A DNA stretch of 64,000 nt from Oceanospirillum maris DSM 6286. GTDB taxonomy: Bacteria > Pseudomonadota > Gammaproteobacteria > Pseudomonadales > Halomonadaceae. Of this stretch, positions 55,384 through 64,000 are shown one piece after another. The notes under the pieces were generated by a model that worked only from the letters and a program-made list of their open reading frames with translations, did no database searches and was not told the origin of the DNA. The translations under genes were made by a program, and so were the position numbers. The stretch lies in NCBI RefSeq assembly GCF_000422865.1, contig NZ_KE383936.1, positions 470,456 through 534,455 of the forward strand, read 5' to 3'. How positions within the stretch are numbered: position 1 is the first letter of the stretch; every line of letters begins with the position of its first letter.

Positions 55384-56808
55384 ATGTTTAAACCTGAGCT
55401 TCTATCCCCAGCGGGAACTTTTAAAAATATGCGTTACGCATTTGCCTATGGTGCAGATGCCGTTTATGCCGGACAACCCCGCTACAGTCTTCGTGTACGT
55501 AATAATGACTTTAAACTGGCAAACCTTGAACAGGGTATTCAGTACGCCCATGAGCGTGGTAAGCAGTTTTATGTCGCCAGTAACATTGCACCTCACAATG
55601 CTAAAGTTCGTACCTATATGAACGATATGGCTCCGATTGTTGAGATGAAGCCTGATGCATTAATCATGTCGGACCCAGGCTTAATCATGATGGTTCGTGA
55701 GCGCTGGCCTGATCAAGTTATTCATTTGTCTGTACAGGCTAATGTGGTGAATTTTGCGGCGGCAAAATTCTGGCATCAACAAGGTGTTAAGCGCATTATT
55801 TTATCCCGTGAACTATCACTGGAAGAAATTGAAGAGATTCGTAACGAGTGCCCTGGTTTAGAGCTAGAAACCTTTGTCCACGGTGCGCTCTGTATCGCCT
55901 ACTCTGGTCGCTGTCTATTGTCGGGTTATTTTAATCACCGTGATCCGAACCAAGGCACCTGTACTAACGCCTGTCGCTGGAACTACAACACGATTCAAAC
56001 GCAAACGGATGCCACAGGTGATCTGATTCCATTATCTGAAGTGGATCAGTCTGCGGGCGTATGGGACCCGTCTATGGATCGTGGAGCCTCTGAATCTAAA
56101 ACCTCTGAACTTACAGGCAGTGCGGGGAATGCATCACCGGGGGCTATGCATCATGAAGCTGGTAGCGAAGGTTTATCAGCCTTGATTGAAGAGGCTTCCC
56201 GCCCCGGTGAGTTAATGCCTATTCATGAAGATGAGCACGGCACCTATATCATGAACTCAAAAGACCTGCGTGCTGTTCAGCATGTTGAACGCCTGACCAA
56301 AATGGGTATTCACTCTCTGAAAATCGAAGGTCGTACCAAATCGCATTATTATGTTGCTCGTACCGCTCAAGTGTATCGTAAAGCAATTGATGACGCGGTT
56401 GCCGGTCGTCCGTTTGATATGAGCTTAATGGATACGCTAGAGAATATGGCGCACCGTGGTTACACCGAAGGCTTCTATCGTCGTCATGTGCATGATGAGT
56501 ACCAAAATTACGAAACGGGTAACTCTATTGGCGTAAACCAGCAGTTTGTGGGCGAAGTGATGAGCTTTGACGCTCAGCGTAATATGCTGGAAATTGATGT
56601 TAAAAACCGTTTTGAAGCAGGCGATACACTGGAATTGATGCTACCTGGCGGCAACCGTCGCTTTGTACTGCCTCAAATGGAAAACCGTAAAGGTGAAGAT
56701 ATGAAAGTGGCTCCAGGTAATGGCCATATTATTCGTATGCCGCTTGATGGAACAGGTTTAAACGAAGCAGATCTTGAATACGCTCTTTTGATGCGTGATC
56801 TAAAATAA
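55384..56808 (+). CDS. trhP: tRNA 5-hydroxyuridine synthesis protein TrhP (YegQ), U32 family
   Basis: A 474-residue protein of the peptidase U32-like family, once called YegQ. TrhP makes 5-hydroxyuridine at the wobble base of several tRNAs and is thought to carry an iron-sulfur cluster. Diagnostic blocks are ELLSPAGTFKNMRYAFAYGA, HLSVQANVVNFAAAKFW, the Cys-rich FVHGALCIAYSGRCLLSG and NQGTCTNACRW, and DEHGTYIMNSKDLRAV. A variable Ser/Glu-rich insert (about 220-285) makes it about 20 residues longer than the E. coli protein. GAGG before ATG 55384 fixes the start. A prenyltransferase gene follows after 32 bases. Confidence 0.92.
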   Translation: MFKPELLSPAGTFKNMRYAFAYGADAVYAGQPRYSLRVRNNDFKLANLEQGIQYAHERGKQFYVASNIAPHNAKVRTYMNDMAPIVEMKPDALIMSDPGLIMMVRERWPDQVIHLSVQANVVNFAAAKFWHQQGVKRIILSRELSLEEIEEIRNECPGLELETFVHGALCIAYSGRCLLSGYFNHRDPNQGTCTNACRWNYNTIQTQTDATGDLIPLSEVDQSAGVWDPSMDRGASESKTSELTGSAGNASPGAMHHEAGSEGLSALIEEASRPGELMPIHEDEHGTYIMNSKDLRAVQHVERLTKMGIHSLKIEGRTKSHYYVARTAQVYRKAIDDAVAGRPFDMSLMDTLENMAHRGYTEGFYRRHVHDEYQNYETGNSIGVNQQFVGEVMSFDAQRNMLEIDVKNRFEAGDTLELMLPGGNRRFVLPQMENRKGEDMKVAPGNGHIIRMPLDGTGLNEADLEYALLMRDLK

Positions 56809-56840
56809 CCTGAACTTTATCAATGCATTAAGGAATAAGG

Positions 56841-57755
56841 ATGACAGCAACAGCACTTAATGGCTCCCAGAGTTATGGTGAGAAATACCGATTGTTAAAA
56901 GCGACACGCCCTTTCTCACTTGTTGTTGCTGTACTCTCTTGTTTACAAGGCATTATTCTAGGCTGGCAGGAGAGTAGCGCACCGATATTCTTTGCTGTTG
57001 CTCTTCTTCTTGGTGGTATTTTGCTGCAATTTGCGGTGAATCTGATTAATGATCACTCAGACCTAAAAGAGCTCGATCAGCGTTTTCCTCATTGTAATGA
57101 TCAGCAGAAGCAGGTGATTGCACAGGCGATTAAACGCAACTTTCAGCTAGGGTTAGCCTGCTTTCTTGCGGCGACAGTCATTGCCTTATATCTAATGAGC
57201 TTACGAGGGCTTGATCTCTTATGGCTCTGTTTGATTGGTTTTTCTGGTGCTTATTTTTATACCCAAGAACCGATTAATTATAAGAACCGTGGACTAGGGG
57301 TTCCCATCGTTTTTTTTATGATGGGGGTTCTAATGATCACAGGGTCAGCCTATGTGATGACCGGTCATTTTACTTTTAGTGTATTAATCCAGTCGATCCC
57401 ATTAAGTATTTTGACAGCCTTGATGCTACTGAGTAATGAGCTGCGGGATTTTGAAAGTGATGCTGCTGTTGGGCAAAGAACCATGACGGTACGAATAGGT
57501 TATCAGCTAGCGGTGATGATCTATAAAGTGATGGTAGTGGCCGCTTATATTTCGGTCTTGTTACTGTGGTTGCTGGGTTATATGCCGTTTACAGGCTGGG
57601 TGTTGCTTAGCATTTTTGCACTGAAGGCGCCTTGGCAGTTACTTAATGTACCGGCAGCGCAGCGTGTGAGTATTACACCGCTAACAGGACGCTTTCACGC
57701 GATATTCGGTAGCCTGTTATTGTTAAGTTATGCCATGGCCGCAGTGCTTTATTAA
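56841..57755 (+). CDS. UbiA-superfamily prenyltransferase, MenA-like
   Basis: A 304-residue membrane prenyltransferase with about eight to nine helices. The first Asp-rich motif is NLINDHSDLKE (about 67-77) and the second is NELRDFESDAAVGQRTM, which is closest to the MenA (1,4-dihydroxy-2-naphthoate prenyltransferase) pattern. No other menaquinone gene is in the window, so a quinone role cannot be confirmed, and another aromatic acceptor is possible. An AAGGA ribosome binding site supports the start. It is probably cotranscribed with trhP. Confidence 0.82.
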   Translation: MTATALNGSQSYGEKYRLLKATRPFSLVVAVLSCLQGIILGWQESSAPIFFAVALLLGGILLQFAVNLINDHSDLKELDQRFPHCNDQQKQVIAQAIKRNFQLGLACFLAATVIALYLMSLRGLDLLWLCLIGFSGAYFYTQEPINYKNRGLGVPIVFFMMGVLMITGSAYVMTGHFTFSVLIQSIPLSILTALMLLSNELRDFESDAAVGQRTMTVRIGYQLAVMIYKVMVVAAYISVLLLWLLGYMPFTGWVLLSIFALKAPWQLLNVPAAQRVSITPLTGRFHAIFGSLLLLSYAMAAVLY

Positions 57756-57811
57756 TCAGTAGTACTTTAACCCGCAGTACTTAATCTAAAATCTGCAGTA
57801 CTTAATCTAAA
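57741..57811 (+). repeat. Degenerate tandem repeat ahead of cysQ
   Basis: Two perfect 17-base copies of GCAGTACTTAATCTAAA (57774-57790 and 57795-57811) are 21 bases apart. Two degenerate copies precede them, GTAGTACTTTAA at 57759 and GCAGTGCTTTATTAATC at 57741, the latter overlapping the end of the prenyltransferase gene. The array ends 42 bases before the cysQ start. Confidence 0.75.
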
Positions 57812-57853
57812 CCTGTTTGTCCGCATATCATTTTCTCTTGCTTTGGAGTGTCT

Positions 57854-58690
57854 ATGACAAATTTAAAGACTTTGTTACCTCAATGGCTGCCTAAAATTGC
57901 TGAACTATCCCGCCAAGCCGGTGATGCCATTATGGCGGTCTATCAGGAAACCGATTTAGGGGTGAGCTATAAGTCTGATGCGAGCCCATTGACAAAAGCA
58001 GATCTAGCGGCCCATCACTGTATTGTTGAAGGGCTGGAACAGCTAACACCGGATATTCCCGTGCTATCAGAGGAGAGTACAAATATTCCTTGGGCAGAGC
58101 GCCAAACATGGCAGCGCTATTGGCTGGTTGATCCGTTAGATGGCACTAAAGAGTTTGTTAAGCGCAATGGTGAATTTACCGTTAATATCGCGTTAATCGA
58201 AGATGGCAAACCCGTGCTAGGTGTCGTTTACGCCCCAGTGAAAGATTGGCTGTATACAGCCGCTGTTGGGGTGGGGGCTCATGCACAGTACGCAAAGGCA
58301 GCGCCTGTTGTGCTTAAGTTAGATCCCACCTTTGAACCAACATCTTGGCGAGTGGTTGGTAGTCGCTCCCACGGGGCTGAACGCTTGGCCGCCTTTAGTG
58401 ATCATTTACCCGCGTTCAGCAATGTCCCTATGGGGAGTTCATTAAAACTGTGCTTAATTGCCGCCGGTGAAAGTGATCTTTATGTTCGCTTTGGCCCTAC
58501 CAGCGAGTGGGATACGGCCGCGGCTCAGGCGGTGGTAGAGCAAGCGGGAGGGGCTGTTTTAGACGATGAGCTGAAACCGTTACGCTATAACCAAGAAGAT
58601 AACCTTCTCAATCCAGAATTTGTGGTTTGCCAAAAAGTTAGCTCGGTATGGGCCGATTGTTTTAAATCCCTTGCTAAGCCAACCCACTAA
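57854..58690 (+). CDS. cysQ: 3'(2'),5'-bisphosphate nucleotidase CysQ
   Basis: A 278-residue magnesium-dependent, lithium-sensitive phosphatase of the inositol-monophosphatase fold that hydrolyses 3'-phosphoadenosine 5'-phosphate, made during sulfate assimilation. Metal-site motifs are LSEES (about 73-77), DPLDGTKEF (about 94-102), and SEWDTAAAQAVVEQAGG near the C-terminus. GGAG five bases before ATG 57854 supports this start over the GTG at 57848. It may share a transcript with the prenyltransferase gene, but a repeat array lies between them. Confidence 0.94.
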   Translation: MTNLKTLLPQWLPKIAELSRQAGDAIMAVYQETDLGVSYKSDASPLTKADLAAHHCIVEGLEQLTPDIPVLSEESTNIPWAERQTWQRYWLVDPLDGTKEFVKRNGEFTVNIALIEDGKPVLGVVYAPVKDWLYTAAVGVGAHAQYAKAAPVVLKLDPTFEPTSWRVVGSRSHGAERLAAFSDHLPAFSNVPMGSSLKLCLIAAGESDLYVRFGPTSEWDTAAAQAVVEQAGGAVLDDELKPLRYNQEDNLLNPEFVVCQKVSSVWADCFKSLAKPTH

Positions 58691-58713
58691 TCATGGGGTG
58701 ATTGATTTTTCTG

Positions 58714-59877
58714 CTAAGCGGTAGCGTCAGTTGCTGAGATATAAACCGTTTGATCTCTTCCAGAGTCTTTTGCTTTATATAGTGCTTTGTCCGCTCGGTT
58801 CAGAGTATCTTCGATAGTTTCTCCGTAGCGATGCAGGGTAATACCAATGGAAACGCTGAAGGTTAAACCTTCTTCTATTGTGTCAAAGGTGTACTGTGAA
58901 AACGTATGCCTAATCCGCTCCGCAATCTGCATACCGCTTTCCTGATTCGTTTGAGGCAATAGCAGAATAAACTCTTCTCCACCATAGCGACCAAAAAGGT
59001 CGCTGCCCCTAAGGCACTCTCGGGTGATTTGACAAAAACGTTCTAAAACGGAATCCCCGACCTGATGACCAAAACGGTCATTCACTTGCTTAAAGTGATC
59101 TAGGTCGATAATGCAAAGCACTGAGGGCTGATATTGTTTTGCATTTTCTAGCCGTAAGCGACTCTCTTCAAAAAAGCGTCGACGATTTAAAATACCTGTG
59201 AGTTCATCAGTGCCTGCAATTTCATCCAGTTGTTCCATTGCTTGTTCTAATTCTTCATTGGCGAGTCGCATCTTGCGGTTGCTGTGCTGTAAGACATGGC
59301 GTTGCTTCTTCAAACGTACACTTAACCGTCGTACATAGTTGGCAAACAGAGCTATCCACGTTTGTGCCGAGGCTAGAATAACCCACTGCATTAGGCCAAA
59401 CCTTAGGTCAACCTCCTCTGGCCGTAGGTGGAAGTCCGCAATAATAATACCGCCGAAACAGACGAGACTGAATAAGCCAGCACAGGCAAATTCCAGCGTT
59501 GATAACTGAAAAATACCAAACAGCATGACCATAATATAGAGAATGGTTAAGCTCCCTCGTATTTCTGGTAGTAGGCTAATTAACAGGCTAAACCAAGCGA
59601 TGGTTGTTGTGATTTGAAGCAAGGTAAGGGACGGGTCGTGAAGTTTCAAATTAATACGATAATGGAATAGTAACCAGAAGGTTACTTGGCTAACCATTGC
59701 AGACAGAGTGAAGAAAAAGAAATTAGCAATGCTAAAATTGTTCAATAAATCAAGCAGTAAGGCCAGTGCCAGAATAATCAGCAACATACCGTGAGACAGT
59801 GCTGAAATACTAAGGCGTTTGATACGTAGGCGCTGTTCATGGCGTTCTCTCGCCATCGGACATTTTATTATTTTCAT
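58714..59877 (-). CDS. Membrane diguanylate cyclase (GGDEF)
   Basis: A 387-residue protein that should make c-di-GMP. About five to six N-terminal helices (28-180) form an unrecognised membrane sensor. A short coiled coil (about 185-220) leads into the GGDEF domain. The active-site motif is GGEEF (299-303) in GRYGGEEFILLLPQ, TDELTGILNRRRF begins at 223, and IIDLDHFKQVNDRFGH is intact. An RxxD product-inhibition site (Arg290-Asp293) sits five residues before GGEEF, so feedback control is likely. No EAL domain is present. It is convergent with cysQ. Confidence 0.93.
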   Translation of the reverse strand: MKIIKCPMARERHEQRLRIKRLSISALSHGMLLIILALALLLDLLNNFSIANFFFFTLSAMVSQVTFWLLFHYRINLKLHDPSLTLLQITTTIAWFSLLISLLPEIRGSLTILYIMVMLFGIFQLSTLEFACAGLFSLVCFGGIIIADFHLRPEEVDLRFGLMQWVILASAQTWIALFANYVRRLSVRLKKQRHVLQHSNRKMRLANEELEQAMEQLDEIAGTDELTGILNRRRFFEESRLRLENAKQYQPSVLCIIDLDHFKQVNDRFGHQVGDSVLERFCQITRECLRGSDLFGRYGGEEFILLLPQTNQESGMQIAERIRHTFSQYTFDTIEEGLTFSVSIGITLHRYGETIEDTLNRADKALYKAKDSGRDQTVYISATDATA

Positions 59878-60288
59878 TCCAATTGACCGGATAAAGTGAG
59901 CGGTGCAGCGTTTCAGCCTAGGAGGTATTAGGTCGCTAATTTAGATAACCAACTTAGATGAGCAATATGGTCGGTATGTTAAACGCGAATAAAATATATA
60001 CCTTTATTGCTTTAGTTTGGTTGAAAAGCCCTTAATATTCCGTGACTCATCGGTAACGGGCTGTGTGTTTTTGTTGCTGTTTCTGTTATTTGAGTATAGT
60101 CGTCTTTGTCTAAAGTTGATCTTTCGGTAAAGCCGTATCGAGATAAAATCGTGTATAATCTTGCGTATTTAGATGACCGATGACGTAGCAGAACGCTGGA
60201 TCTTTCTGGCCTGCGATAATAAAAGAACTCTGGCGTGCCGGAGTTAAGCACAGATCGTGCACAGACCGTGATAGGAGATACTCTGAAG
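59878..60288. other. Divergent spacer between the diguanylate cyclase gene and the fumarase gene
   Basis: A TATAAT at 60154-60159 may be the fumarase -10 element, although the matching -35 is poor. The fumarase frame continues upstream to 60235 with a TTG, which is unlikely as a start. No terminator or RNA gene is recognised in the 411 bases. Confidence 0.45.
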
Positions 60289-61806
60289 ATGACGACTGTA
60301 ATCCGTCAAGACGATATGATCGATAGCGTTGCGGACGCGCTGCAATATATTTCCTACTACCATCCGGTAGATTTCATTCAGGCGGTACACGAGGCCTATC
60401 TGAGAGAGGAAAACCCAGCAGCTAAAGACGCAATGGCGCAAATTCTGATCAACTCACGTATGTGTGCTGAAGGTAAGCGTCCTATCTGCCAGGATACAGG
60501 TATTGTAACGGTATTCGTAAAAGTAGGTATGCAGATACAGTGGGAAGGCGATATGAGCCTTGAAGACATGATTAACGAAGGTGTTCGTCGTGCTTATACC
60601 AACCCTGATAACGTACTGCGTGCCTCTATTTTGGCTGATCCAGCCGGAGCGCGTACCAACACTAAAGACAACACTCCTGCCGTTATCCACTATGAGATTG
60701 TACCGGGTAACAAGGTCGATGTTCAGGTTGCAGCGAAAGGCGGCGGCTCTGAAAATAAATCTAAAATGGCCATGCTAAACCCATCCGATTCCATTGTTGA
60801 ATGGATTAAAAAAACCGTACCAACGATGGGTGCAGGCTGGTGTCCACCGGGTATGCTGGGTATTGGTATTGGTGGTACCGCAGAGAAAGCCGCTGTTATG
60901 GCAAAAGAATCTCTGATGGATCCTATCGACATCCATGAACTGCGTGAGCGTGGCCCTAAAAATCGTGTTGAGGAACTGCGTCTAGAAATCATGGAAGCGG
61001 TTAATGATTTGGGAATTGGTGCTCAAGGTCTTGGCGGTTTAACAACGGTTCTGGACGTTAAAATTAAAGACTACCCAACCCATGCGGCTTCTTTGCCTGT
61101 TTGTATGATTCCAAACTGTGCAGCAACTCGTCACGCTCATTTTGAGCTGGATGGCTCTGGCGCAGCGTTACAAACACCACCAAACTTGGATGACTGGCCT
61201 GAAGTCACCTTCGAAGTTGGTGAAAGCACCCGTCGTGTGAATCTGGATGAAGTGACTCCCGAAGACGTACAAAGCTGGAAACCGGGTGAAACTGTTCTAC
61301 TGAACGGCAAAATGCTGACCGGTCGTGATGCCGCTCATAAGCGAATGGTTGAGATGCTGAATGCTGGCGAAGAGCTGCCCGTTGACCTGAAGGGCCGCTT
61401 TATCTACTACGTCGGCCCCGTTGATCCGGTACGTGATGAAGTCGTTGGCCCTGCTGGCCCAACAACGGCAACCCGTATGGATAAGTTCACCCGCCAGATT
61501 ATTGAAAGTACCGGTCTGCTGGGTATGATCGGTAAATCTGAGCGTGGCCCTGTTGCTATTGAAGCGATCAAAGACAACAAAGCTGTTTATTTAATGGCGG
61601 TTGGTGGTGCTGCTTACTTGGTATCTAAAGCTATTGTTAGTGCCAAAGTATTGGCTTTCCCTGAAATGGGTATGGAAGCTATTTACGAGTTTGAAGTAAA
61701 AGATATGCCTGTCACCGTTGCGGTGGACACTAAGGGTGAATCCGTACACACCACAGGCCCTGCCAAGTGGAAAGAGATTATCGCTGCGAAAAACGTAAGC
61801 GCTTAA
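60289..61806 (+). CDS. fumA: Fumarate hydratase, class I (iron-sulfur)
   Basis: A 505-residue class I fumarase that hydrates fumarate to malate using a [4Fe-4S] cluster. Probable cluster cysteines are in RPICQDTGIVTVF (near residue 66) and SLPVCMIPNCAATRH, with others downstream. KGGGSENKSKMAMLNPSD and GIGIGGTAEKAAVMAKESL are typical. The C-terminal domain holds GRDAAHKRMVEML and RMDKFTRQIIESTGLLGMIGK. Start ATG 60289 is chosen because AGGAG precedes it and MTTVIRQDDMIDSVADALQ matches family starts. It complements the TCA cluster. Confidence 0.94.
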   Translation: MTTVIRQDDMIDSVADALQYISYYHPVDFIQAVHEAYLREENPAAKDAMAQILINSRMCAEGKRPICQDTGIVTVFVKVGMQIQWEGDMSLEDMINEGVRRAYTNPDNVLRASILADPAGARTNTKDNTPAVIHYEIVPGNKVDVQVAAKGGGSENKSKMAMLNPSDSIVEWIKKTVPTMGAGWCPPGMLGIGIGGTAEKAAVMAKESLMDPIDIHELRERGPKNRVEELRLEIMEAVNDLGIGAQGLGGLTTVLDVKIKDYPTHAASLPVCMIPNCAATRHAHFELDGSGAALQTPPNLDDWPEVTFEVGESTRRVNLDEVTPEDVQSWKPGETVLLNGKMLTGRDAAHKRMVEMLNAGEELPVDLKGRFIYYVGPVDPVRDEVVGPAGPTTATRMDKFTRQIIESTGLLGMIGKSERGPVAIEAIKDNKAVYLMAVGGAAYLVSKAIVSAKVLAFPEMGMEAIYEFEVKDMPVTVAVDTKGESVHTTGPAKWKEIIAAKNVSA

Positions 61807-61825
61807 TTTTATTGTGAAAAATAAA

Positions 61826-61850
61826 ACTCGGCTTTTACAGCCGAGTTTTT
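61826..61850 (+). terminator. Terminator after fumarase
   Basis: ACTCGGCT (61826-61833) and AGCCGAGT (61839-61846) pair perfectly around TTTAC, with A residues before and TTTT after. Confidence 0.88.
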
Positions 61851-61943
61851 GATGCTGAATATCACCTGATAATAAATGAATAGCAGTTTTAAACATGATC
61901 ATCATTCACGGATTGATGGAATACGCTGTTTGGAGATAGCATC

Positions 61944-63914
61944 ATGGCTTTTTGGAATGCATTATCAATGCGGGCACGTTTGTTCGCGGCCTCTTCAATT
62001 GTACTAACTATCGTTTTATGTCTGATTGTATTCTTGCAATCAGGTCTTAATAGCAACGACCGACTGAACCGTCTAGAGCTTGAGGAGCTACCTGCTGCTA
62101 TCACGGGGATATCTGCCCGTATTGAAGCGGCTTTAAGCCCTGCCATTGCAGGATCGCAATCGCTCTCGAACAACACCTTTATTCAACGCTGGGTTCGCGA
62201 TGGTGCCGATGAATCCCGCTTACCTGAAATAGCAGAAGCCCTAGCCCAAACGTTTAAGTCTCTTGATGCTGAAGTGGCCTTTATGGCGATTAGACTCCCT
62301 TCCGGTGATTATTTCTATCATTATGCCGGTAAGCTCAGTGTGCAAAAGATGTCGACTAGCAATCCTGATAATGCTTGGTATTACCGCTATATTAAGTCAG
62401 GTCAAGAATATGAGTTGAATTTGGATACGAATGAACTCAGCGGCGGCAAGATGATGATGTTCGTAAATTACAGTAGCGATATGACCCGGGCCAACGGTGA
62501 GCCGATAGTCGTCGCTGGGGCCGCGCTTAATATGAGCCAGATGGCGAATATGATACAAAATTATCGTATTGGTGAATCAGGTATTGTGATGCTGTCGGAT
62601 AAAAAAGGTTTAATTAATATCCATCCAGACTCCTCTATTGCGGGTAAGAAAAATCTTAGCCAATCCCCAGATTTTGCTCCTTTAGTGAATACGCAATGGC
62701 AGGGAGTTTCTGCGGACACTTCTCGTATCTATCGGGTTGAGCGTGCAGGAAACCCTGTTTTTATTGGTGCTATCTATATTTCTGCTTTACAGCGCTATTT
62801 AGTGGCCGAGGTTCCTGTGGTAGAAATTATGGCCCAGATTCAAGGGAATCAACGCTATACCCTGATGGTTGCTGGGCTTTTACTTTTGGCTAGTTTGGCT
62901 GTTTTATACCCACTGGCAGGTATTTTGATAAGGCCGATCACTCGCCTGCGTCAACAATTGGGTAGCGTGACGGATGAGATGAATTTAAAGGCTCAGTTCT
63001 CTACAACAGACAGGGCTGAGGTAGGGGAGTTATGCCTACAGCTCAATAAGCTGTTTGATCGTCTACGGGATACCCTTTTAGATGTACAGCATTCCGCCAA
63101 AGAAGCAGAGGCTATTGGCTCTAATGTTCAGCAGGCAGCCTCCCAGACTCAAGAAGCATCCTTTCAACAGCAGCAGGCTATTAATGGTATCTCGAACCAT
63201 ATGGATCAGTTAGCTGAACAGGTCTCAATTATTGCGGATCAGGCAGAGGAAGCGGCGGGGCTTTCAGATAAAGGTGGCACAGTACTCGCGAGAGCCTTAA
63301 CTCAACTAGGGCAGAGCCATGAAGCGATTAGCAATCTGACAAAAGATATGACCCAGAGCCTGGGAGAGCTAGATAAGCTGTTATCCCATAGTGAAAATAT
63401 TATGCAGGTTCTTGAGGTTATTCGCGGTATTTCAGATCAAACTAACTTATTGGCGCTCAATGCAGCAATTGAAGCCGCTAGAGCTGGGGAGCATGGTCGA
63501 GGTTTTGCCGTTGTGGCCGATGAAGTTCGCCAATTAGCCAGCCGTACTCAGTCCTCCACGACAGAAATCCATGAGATGCTGGAGAACTTGAAACACTCAA
63601 GTGAATGCATGGCAAGCCAACTGAAATACAGTTCTGAAAGCAGTGAAAAAGGGATGCAAAGCCTTGATGAAACACAGGAAGAGCTAACGATACTCTCTGA
63701 TGAGATGAAGGCTATTTTCAGTAAAAATAGGCTGATGGCGGATCAGACTCATCATCAACATGATGCGGTTAATAAAGTGCATATTGCCCTAGAGCGATTG
63801 TCTGATGATGCGGCAGTTACTGCATCATTAGCTGATAACTCCAGCGAGGCCAGCGAGAGTATTAACCGGTTGATGCAACAACTACACGATAAGAGCCAAC
63901 GTTTTCAGTGTTAA
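61944..63914 (+). CDS. Methyl-accepting chemotaxis protein with Cache-type sensor
   Basis: A 656-residue chemoreceptor. Membrane helices at about 12-31 and 306-329 flank a periplasmic Cache region (dCache-like) with [19 protein letters not shown] at about 143-161 and [20 protein letters not shown] at about 210-229. A HAMP domain (about 330-385) leads to the signalling domain. The CheA-contact hairpin [18 protein letters not shown] and [18 protein letters not shown] are intact. No CheR-tether pentapeptide is present at the C-terminus. GGAG precedes the ATG. It lies after fumarase but behind a strong terminator. The ligand is unknown. Confidence 0.93.
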   Translation: MAFWNALSMRARLFAASSIVLTIVLCLIVFLQSGLNSNDRLNRLELEELPAAITGISARIEAALSPAIAGSQSLSNNTFIQRWVRDGADESRLPEIAEALAQTFKSLDAEVAFMAIRLPSGDYFYHYAGKLSVQKMSTSNPDNAWYYRYIKSGQEYELNLDTNELSGGKMMMFVNYSSDMTRANGEPIVVAGAALNMSQMANMIQNYRIGESGIVMLSDKKGLINIHPDSSIAGKKNLSQSPDFAPLVNTQWQGVSADTSRIYRVERAGNPVFIGAIYISALQRYLVAEVPVVEIMAQIQGNQRYTLMVAGLLLLASLAVLYPLAGILIRPITRLRQQLGSVTDEMNLKAQFSTTDRAEVGELCLQLNKLFDRLRDTLLDVQHSAKEAEAIGSNVQQAASQTQEASFQQQQAINGISNHMDQLAEQVSIIADQAEEAAGLSDKGGTVLARALTQLGQSHEAISNLTKDMTQSLGELDKLLSHSENIMQVLEVIRGISDQTNLLALNAAIEAARAGEHGRGFAVVADEVRQLASRTQSSTTEIHEMLENLKHSSECMASQLKYSSESSEKGMQSLDETQEELTILSDEMKAIFSKNRLMADQTHHQHDAVNKVHIALERLSDDAAVTASLADNSSEASESINRLMQQLHDKSQRFQC

Positions 63915-63930
63915 TCTAACGTCGTCAACA

Positions 63931-63958
63931 GGGCTGAATATTCTTCAGCCCTTTTTTT
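63931..63958 (+). terminator. Terminator after the second chemoreceptor gene
   Basis: GGGCTGAA (63931-63938) and TTCAGCCC (63944-63951) pair perfectly around TATTC, followed by seven T residues. The remaining 42 bases of the window hold nothing recognisable. Confidence 0.92.
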
Positions 63959-64000
63959 CAGCCTCTTTTATCTTTTGACCTTTTAGAGACTAGGCTGCTA

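Noticed and set aside
60012-60251. Minus-strand 79-codon frame in the fumarase upstream region
   Set aside because: It covers the probable fumarase promoter, has no start signal and has random-looking composition.

Overview
The window looks like ordinary chromosome of a marine gammaproteobacterium, probably of the Oceanospirillales/Pseudomonas-like group. This is inferred from gene families and gene order: a long-type NAD glutamate dehydrogenase (gdhB) near pyrD-rmf-rlmL, gltX followed by tRNA-Ala(GGC) and tRNA-Glu(TTC), a moxR-DUF58-DUF4381-batA-batB-batD operon, a TRAP transporter, and gltA divergent from sdhCDAB-sucAB-lpd-sucCD. I see no phage, insertion sequence, integron, CRISPR array or biosynthetic cluster, and no clear compositional island.

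Layout. 1-6.6 kb: the first codons of a RimK-linked zinc-protease-like protein, a QseBC-like two-component pair, a chemoreceptor with a candidate Fur box, and a divergent LysR regulator/PACE efflux pair. 6.7-10.3 kb: a DUF465 protein and a TraR/DksA-like zinc-finger protein downstream of a perfect FNR/Anr box, a polytopic membrane protein and trmA. 10.3-17.5 kb: the six-gene Bat/MoxR operon on the minus strand. 18-29.7 kb: gdhB, a DUF2835 gene, pyrD, rmf, rlmL, a glutaredoxin-like protein, a WGR protein and pdxB. 30-38.2 kb: dctPQM-type TRAP transporter, Zur-like regulator, AmpG-like permease, nitrilase-family hydrolase, gltX and two tRNAs. 38.3-41.4 kb: a PilZ/HD-GYP protein and a beta-hydroxyacid dehydrogenase. 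41.5-54.4 kb: the TCA-cycle supercluster. 54.5-64 kb: a lipoprotein with a duplicated module, trhP (yegQ), a MenA-like prenyltransferase, cysQ, a diguanylate cyclase, class I fumarase and a second chemoreceptor.

How it fits together. The 41.5-54.4 kb block encodes citrate synthase, 2-oxoglutarate dehydrogenase with its E3, succinyl-CoA synthetase and succinate dehydrogenase; fumarase follows at 60 kb and glutamate dehydrogenase at 18 kb can feed 2-oxoglutarate. Good sigma70-type promoters are visible for gltA, sdhC and the tRNAs. Signalling genes (two chemoreceptors, a diguanylate cyclase with an I-site, a PilZ/HD-GYP protein) suggest a motile, c-di-GMP-regulated cell.

I did not find a convincing previously undescribed system. 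The best leads are the lipoprotein with two copies of a 41-residue module, the HD-GYP domain that lacks its HH pair, the FNR box in front of the DUF465/DksA-like genes, the LysR/PACE intergenic operators, a tandem repeat ahead of cysQ, and a perfect hairpin between lpd and sucC.
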